Source: Cordilura impudica (lineage: Eukaryota > Arthropoda > Insecta > Diptera > Scathophagidae). Taken from it: 64,000 nucleotides of DNA. The stretch is taken from contig OY821520.1 in NCBI GenBank assembly GCA_963682025.1, positions 86,659,465-86,723,464 on the forward strand, given 5' to 3'. Under the pieces are notes generated by a model. It saw only the letters and a program-made list of their open reading frames with translations, did no database searches and was not told the DNA's origin. Positions 52,501 through 61,500 of the stretch are shown here, in pieces (the first letter of the stretch is position 1; every line of letters starts with the position of its first letter). The translations under genes and the position numbers were made by a program.

Positions 52501-55500
52501 TAAGAAAGATGATATGGATCTTGCTATCCCAATTCTGATGAAAATATTTTTAAAATTTTGTGTATATGATGCCCTTATTCACACTCTGAATGTTTCTTTT
52601 TTTTTTTTGTATCAAAAGATAAAAATCTGCTTATCTGATCTTAACCTGACCATAAAATAGATAGTGTCGGTTCTTAAATAATTTACATTTATTTGTCTGC
52701 TTCAAATATTTCTTGTTGCTCTAATAGATTAGAAACAATAGAAAAATTTGGGTAGTATATCATTGATATTCATATTTATAAGTAGTAAAGGAGCTTCAAT
52801 CTATGTGTAGAATGACTGTATTGACCTATTACAAACATTACCTACCCTAATATAACTATTCGTATTTTAATTATTAAATGGGTGTCCATGTCAACCGCAA
52901 ATATAAGTATGTTTTTATGAAACTTTGTACATACGTTTCTGTCGGATATAAGACAATCTCTATTGTAATCAGTGAAAATTAGACCATTTTCAGACCTAGC
53001 TCTCATACAAATAACCCCTAGAGATAGACATAAGTTTCCGTAAGATTCAGAATGTGATATAGATATCGGTCAAATTTAATTTATGTATGTGTATTTATGA
53101 CGCACATAAGTGGGTAGTCGAAAAACTAACCCCGTAGTGCCATTTTTAGTAAAGTTCCCACATGCAGCTGCTTCCCCATATTCATTTAAAATTATAAAAA
53201 AACAAAGATTGAGTTTGAAATTATTCAGGCTCAAGATCAAACAAACAATCTACTGCTTTTGGTTACAGATGAGGGTTGGTGACTCTTCCCGAAACAGCTG
53301 TATAACCTGTCGTGCAGAATATAGATCAATTTTTTGAAACAAATGTGCCAATGTTTTTGCTTTATATAAAGTAAAAACATTTTATCTTGAGGCTGAATAA
53401 TTTCAAACTCAATCATTAAAATGATAAAGATCGAAAATAAGATTTTTTAATTTTATAAAAAATAATAAAATTAAAAAGAAAAAAATTTTTGCACTGCTCT
53501 TTCTCAAATTTGGTCAGTCTATATTTTTGAGTTAAATATGTGCCATTGATAGATACTGGAAGGATCGGTAAATTTTTTGACCTGATCACTACAGAAAAAT
53601 ATAATCATATCTGCAGGGCGCAATATTTTTGATTTTTTTTTCGCAATATCGTCTTGTAATTCCCAATGGGAACTTCTATTTCAAAACAGAAAAGAAATAC
53701 AGATTTTTAAGCCTCATATAAAGAGAAATCATTATGTCGAAAGAAATTTAATGGCAAGTAACCATTTTCTATTATGGCAAAATATTTACTATTATGAGAA
53801 TTACTATCGGCATCAAATTCGGCTAGTAACTCCATCTGTTTTCTGTGTGCACTCTCCTTGAATATCTACGTTACTAAGTTAAAAAACATGAATCTATCAC
53901 TTTAAGGTTTTATTAAATACATGTTGCAGATTAACTGTGTGAATTTTTAAGTAAATCCCTCTGCCAGAATTTTTTTTACAAGGATTTTATTTTTGCGGAT
54001 TTCGAGAAAAATTCGATTTTTGTGAAATATTCTGTAAATGTACTCTTTCAAAATACTTTGTATCAAAAGTTCATCAGTTTTCTACCTTTAAATGTTATAT
54101 TTTATCTACATAGACTAGGGTTTCCGAAAAAATAATATGACTCCATTAACCCTTTTGGAATTGGGGTCACATATGACCCCAAGCTAATAAAAGACAATTT
54201 ATACAAAAAATTCAAATATTTTGTAAGGGCTATCCAATTTTTAGATGCAACGCTTGAAATATAATAACCAGATGTGTAGAAGTTTCGTTCCAAAAATGTT
54301 GGATAAACCCGGAACGTTAACATATTATTATCCAAGGCCAGCTTTGGATTTTAAAATATTTTTAAATAAAAATTACCGAAAACGAGTTTTTCTATTAAGC
54401 TCGATAAAACCACTATTAAGAATTTAAGAAAAATAATTCGGTTAATTTTTTTTATTTAACCCTTCAGTGCTCCTGAGATCAAAATTATCCATTGTGATAT
54501 ATCCGCGGAAACAAAACTTTTTTTTAAGAGATTCTCAAAAGACCAAGAATTTTTAAAATCCAACTCTACAAATTGGCATCAAATTACTGATTTTACCAAA
54601 GCAAAAGAAATTATTGGTCTCTTGAAGGTAGTCAATGACACGTCAGAAAGGGCTGTTTAGCTGATGGATGAATATAATTCACTTTTCACAAAAGATGAAG
54701 AGCAAAAACAATTTGTTTTACAAGTTGTGTACGATTATAGACGTAAGTATTCAGGCTGCATAAAAGAAAAATTAATTAAATAATATTTAAAATCTGCAAA
54801 TAAAAATACCATTTACCAAAATTTAATAAATGTAATTCGAACAAATAAAAATTTTATAGTAATTTTGAAATTTTCGTATTTGGGGGTTTTATTAGATATT
54901 TTTAACAAAATTGGTTAAAAGTTGTTTTAATTTATATTCGCGAGTAATAAGCAGACAATTGCACCAGAGATATATCACAATGGATAATTTTGATCTCAGG
55001 AGCACTGAAGGGTTAAATAGAAAAAAATTAACCGAATTATTTTTCTTAAATTCTAATTAGTGGTTTCATTGAGTTTAATAGAAAAACTCGTTTTCGGTAA
55101 TTTTTATTTAAAAATATCTTAAAATCCAAAGCTGGCCTTGGCAAATAGTGGGTTGACGTTCTCGGATTTATTAAAAATTTGTGGAACGAAACTTCTACAC
55201 ATTTGGTTATTATATTTTAAGTGTCGCATCTAGAAATTGGACAGCACTTACAAAATATTTGAATTTTTTGAATAAATTGTCTTTTATTAGCTTGGGGTAA
55301 TATGTGACCCCAATTCCACAAGGGTTAATGGAGTCATATTATTTTTTTCCGAAACCCAAGGCTATTAAGATAAAATATAACATTTAAAAGTAGAAAAGTG
55401 ATGAATTTTTGATACAAAGTATTTAGAAAGAGTACATTTACAGAATATTTCACAAAAATCCAATTTTTCTCGAAATCCGCAAAAATAAAATCCTTGTCAA

Positions 55501-58500
55501 AAAAATTCTGGCATAGGCATTTACTTAAAAATTCACACAGTTAATCTGCAACATGTATTTAATAAAACCTTAGAGTGATAGATTCATGTTTTTAAATTTT
55601 GTTTAAGAAAATTTTTTCAAATTTGAAAAAGGAGTTTTAAAAATTTTACCAAAGAAATTTCCAATTTTCGGTCTCAATGCGCAATAGGTTAGCGACGCGG
55701 TAATAAAACAATACTTCATATCTGAGTACTTATAAGTATAGAGACCAAAAAAGAATAATGGCTTTAAGCAATTTCTCAATGTTGAAAAAAATGCCATCAA
55801 ATTTCATGTCGTAGTTTTTTCTTTTAGCACAAAAGTGGTCTGGGGCATTTGCTATTTTTTGGCGAGGTTTTATTCGATTTTGAAGTTTTATGGCATTTTG
55901 AAAGGATAATTTAATACTAATCTCGAATTATATAACAGCTTGTCGGAAAAATTAATCTATAGAACGAAATTTTCGTAATATCTGAAAAAAAGTCATATTT
56001 TCCCCACATAAACACACTTGAAATTTTCAATCGCTTTGCGGCACGACTAAACGTTTTTTGATTGGCCCAAAACTTTGTATTTCTCAGTTTTTTTTGCTAT
56101 TCGCATATTTCTAGGGGGTGAGACCGACAGTTTGAACACTTTTTTTCCCTCCATATAACGAAGAGCCACCCTACTGACCACATAGGGGCATAGGGTATAA
56201 ACATTTCATAAATGGCCACCGGTTTTGTGACAGACAGCAGCTTTAATACAACTATTTGCATACGACAAAACTAGTGTGCATTTTGAAAGCATACAGAGCT
56301 CCAATTATAATACGACGAATACGCTAGTTGCAGCCACCTCGCCACAACACTTGCAACTTTAACAGCAACACAGACTACCAAAGTATAAAGATAAATTCTT
56401 GCACATGATTGGTGGCAAATCTTCATAATTCATGATCAGTTTCATGGAACCGAAAACAGCTTGGATTCCCGTAGACATAACCAAGCATTGTTACATGATT
56501 GCCCCCTGCTACGCAAAGCTTAACTTAAACTGTTCCAGTCGTTGATGATTTCTTGCAGAGGCGTAATGAAGATCATTTGTTCATCAAGTTATGGTATCGG
56601 TCACCCCTCGGGTAACTAATTGCATGTACAACAAATGTAGCATATTACATTATTTACTAGTTGTGGATAATTCAATTTATTGTTTATTTATTTATTTATT
56701 CACCACTAAAAATATATAGAAACAAAGAGGACCTCATTTATCATAAACTGGTACAAACTCAGCTTGTTCGTACTAAGTCTGGTATAAAAAGAAAAAATAA
56801 AAACAGTTCTCATGTTATTTTCTTTGAAATGTTGTATCTAGATAATTGATTAAGCATGAATTGAAGTAACAGACAGTAGGATGCTTAAGATGAACCAGTC
56901 GTGTTTTTCGAAAGTGGCAATTCTGCAATTATGTCTTCAATTTCGTTCATATTTGGCTTACATTGCAAAATTATTATCTTTTCTTTTAATATTAGAAAAA
57001 GATATAAATCATCTCAAGCCGAACAATAAGAAAGTAATTATTGCAATACAGATCAGCAGTACATAAATCTAAAAATTCTTAATAATTTTTTAATTTTTTA
57101 AATATTTCAAGTATTTGAAATTGCAGTTTTTATAGACTTTTCCACTCCGTGGTAAGGGTAACATGAGTTTGCGCTATGTTTGTAACTATCAAAAATATCT
57201 GACCTAGATCGAATCAGAATACTTTTTTTGAGTCGATTTAGACATTTTCGTCCGTCATTTCTGCCATTCGTCCATCCATCTATCTGCCTGTCTGTGTGTC
57301 ATTGTAACCATTGTAATCAAAATATAGATACCAAATATGTGAATTTTTTTTTAAATAAAATTTTGTATATAATGGGTATTGAAATTGGTAAAAATCGACG
57401 CATCTGCAGACCTAGTCCATATATAAATAACGCCTATGTCATCGGCATAATCTGCCCTTAACTCCAAATTTTCATATAGATCTCGTTGAATTGGTTACAC
57501 CCATTAATCAGTAGTCCAAAATTAAACGCTTTTGGATCATTCATATAAAGCTGCTTCCAAAAATTTTTTACGGAGGCACTACGCACCACAAGAAGTTTGC
57601 TATTTTAGATTGTGCAAGAGACTAAGAATCCTTAATTAAATAATTTTTTTTCTTTTTTTTGAAAATTTTAGATTTGATTTTGATCAACCCAATTTCTTTG
57701 ATGCGGGTACCCGAAATTATATTATCAATTTCATACTGGAACGACAACATTTCATAGAAGGTGAAGAGACACCCGATAATTTAGGTATAGAAAAGTTATT
57801 GGCCGATGGAGTTTATGAAAGTGCGTATACACTACACGATGTAAGTATATGAATTATAAAATTTGGAAGTTTTCACGTAAGCACTTCTGAAATAATTAAT
57901 AATTCTTAATAATTCTTTGAAACAATATTGAAAAGTTCCGAAATGTATGAATTTACGATGTGATTTCACTTTTTATACTTAATTGTGTTTCTTATTTAAG
58001 GATACCGATCGTGATTTATTGTTAAGCGAGTGGGCCAATTTAAAAAAATGGAAACAGTAAGTTTTTTCTTGAATGAAAAATTAGTGGCGATTTAATAACT
58101 TGTACTCTTCCCATTACAGTTTGCAACCTTTGGACAGTATAAAAGAGTATTTTGGTCCAAAAGTTGCCTTGTATTTTGCTTGGTTAGGCTTTTATACACA
58201 CATGTTAATACCGGCTAGTATAATTGGTATATTGATTTTTATATATGGATTTATAACATGGAATTCAGATCCAATCAGGTAAGAAATTTTCTTGTCATAT
58301 TTCAAATAAACAAATTTTAATCTGAACAACATTTTTCGTTTAGCCAAGAAATTTGTAATGCCAATAAAACAATATTAATGTGTCCGCAATGTGATCGCAA
58401 ATGTGATTACTGGCAACTGCAGGATACCTGTAAATCATCCAAGATGAATTATTTGATAGATAATAATGTGACTGTTGTTTTTGCTTTTGTAATGTCGGTA

Positions 58501-61500
58501 TGGGGTAAGTTATAGATTTTGCACAATAAACTTTTTAAAAGTTTTTGTCAATATTTTAACATTTGCATTTATATTTTTATTGCAGCCGTTTTATATTTAG
58601 AACTTTGGAAACGTTATTCAGCTAAACTAATTCATAAATGGGGTCTTACCGGCTACACGCAAGATGTTGAACATCCGCGTCCACAATATTTAGCAAAAAT
58701 ACGAAAAAATAAGAAATTGGCTGCAAAATTGGAGAATTCAAATGAAAATAATGTTTTTGAGCCAGATGTGCCTTTTTGGAGAACAAAGTTCCTGCCCAGT
58801 TTTACCAGCTACAGTATCATGGTTTTATTTGTAAGTCACTTTAATGCCCCAGAAATTCTCTATTAGATATAATGTTCTCTTTTCTTATTTTAAACAGATA
58901 TGCATATCAATAATTGCAATATTCTCAATGATAATTTACCGTATGGCTCAACGTGCCTCGCACAGCATCTTTGGCAATGAGGATTCGATGACCTATAAAA
59001 TTATGTTTTTACCCATGACAGCTGGTGTTATCGATCTGATCCTTATATCCATACTGGATTATGCCTACAGTTCGTTGGCCGTCACTCTTACCAATTGGGA
59101 ATATTGTCGCACCAAAACAGAATACGAAGAAAGTTTAACTTTAAAAAATTATATCTTTCAATTTGTCAACTACTATTCATCGCTCTTCTATATAGCCTTC
59201 TTGAAGGGAAAATTTGTCGGTTACCCGGCCAAATATAATCGAGTTTTAGGCTTGCGGCAGGAAGAATGCAATCCTGGTGGTTGCCTGATGGAGCTGTGTA
59301 TGCAATTGGTTATTATCATGGTCGGTAAGCAGGCTGTAAATGCTATAGTGGAAATGTTGATTCCCTATCTAACCAGGAATATTAGAAGATTTGGCCTTCG
59401 CTGTGGTATGCGCAAGACAAACAATGAAGAGAAATTGGTGTCGTGCAATCAATGGACGGAAGATTATCATTTAATACCCTGGAGGAGTAACTCCATGTTT
59501 TCGGAGTATTTAGAAATGGGTAAGTAGAGAAGATATGAAAACTTGTTTTTTAATACAGGATGACTATTAGGTGTCCTCACTTTGAGTTTCTGAGAGGATC
59601 TTAGAACGGAAATCCGTGAAATAGAAATTAAGCTTGTGTAACGCCTGGTGTTTAATATATCATTTTCAATGTCAATTGTTGTCAGTTATTGTCAGTTGTA
59701 TGAAGACGAGTTTTATTGTCTCGTCATTTTCAACCTTTGCCAACATCTTGGCAATTTGTTTGTGTTTGACAGCCGGATTTTTTGTAAGTTTATTATATGT
59801 AATACAATCATAGTTAATAGAAATTTACGAGATGCCATTTGAGGCAATTGCTTGTTGTCAGTTGATAGAAGAATATCATTTAGCAATTTTTCATTTTAGT
59901 GATTTTTAATTTCAACTATTTTTGATTTAAAAGATTTTTGGTTTTGGCGTTTTTTGTTTTTCGCGATTTTCGGTTTTGTCGATTTTTTATTTTTGATTTC
60001 GGCGATTTTTAAATTTGGCGATTCTGCCCGTTTTTCCCACGATTACTCACATTGCAAATAAAGGTACTTGTCAAAAATTTATATATTTGCTATTTTTTGT
60101 ATAAGACGTGCCACGCCCACTAATCCTATCCCGCCCATTATTTATCAAACTACTCACGTTTATATTTGATGGACCCTTTTATAGTACAACAGTTATATGA
60201 TGTTATATATTTACTTTATATGGGCTGTGCCACGCCCACTGCTTGGATCACGCCCATTTTTTGTTCGACTAATCACATTTATAGTAGATGGCCTTAGACA
60301 AATTTGTAAAGCTGTCTCTGTAACAGTACTCGAAAAATATAATATTGTGTCTAAATTCATTAATTTAGACAATAGAAATGTTAATAAATATTAAAACAAA
60401 ATGGATTAACTAAAATTGAATTTCAAAAATAATAATTGTGTCCTACATTGAACATAATAAAGGGTCCGCCAAATAACTTTTTTTTTTTTTTGAAAATGCT
60501 ATAAAAAAAACTACTGAATATTATCTCAAATTTCTTTTTTTATTTGAAAGTACAATCCTTCCGGTTAATAATGGAAAATAATTTCATTCAAATCGCTTCC
60601 TCGGCTGGCCATGCTGTTGCATACACGATCGGTCCAATTTTTAAGCACATTATCGATTGAGTGCAGCTGTATTTCACCAATGGCTTCACGAATATTGTCC
60701 TTTAAAGTGTCAATTGTCTCTGGCTTGTTGGCGTAACACTTATCTTTGAGGGCACCCCACAAATAATAGTCCAACGGTGTCAAATCGCAGCTCCGAGGTG
60801 GCTAAACGACATCAGCTCTGCGGCTGATAATGCGATCTTCAAAAACAGGGCGCAAAACATCGGGTGTAGCTTCGGCTGTGTGACACGTAGCGCCGTCCTG
60901 TTGAAAGCAAATGTTGCCAATATCCTCCTCTTCAATTTTTGTGAACAAAAATTCGTTCAACATGGCCCGATAACAATCGCCATTGACTGTAACGGCCACT
61001 CCTTGCTCATTTTCGAAGAAAAATGGCCCATTATGTCTCTGGACCAAAATCCGCACCAAACAGTGACTCGTTTTGGGTGTATCGGCTTTTCAATGTATGC
61101 GTGCGGGTTTTCTGTGCCCAAAATGCGACAATTTTGCTTGTTTACATACCTGCCAAGATCAAAATGAGCTTCAATTGAAAAGATGATTTTTTTTGGCAAA
61201 ACCGGCATCTTCTGTAAGTCGATCGCAGGCCCACTTAGCGAAGCGAAAACGCAATGGATGGTCAGTTGGCTTCAACTCCTGAACCAATTGGACTTTGTAT
61301 GGCGTCATACCAAGGTCTTTATGCAAAATTCGTCTCAATGATGCCTCCGAAATGTTCAATTCTTGAGAGCGACGGTGAATTGATGTTGATGGCGCTTCAC
61401 GCACACTTTCTGCCACAGCAGCAATATTCTCGGGTGTACGCACTGTTTTTGGCTTTTCACGCTTTGATTTATCGATGAGGATGCCAGTTTCTTTCACTTT

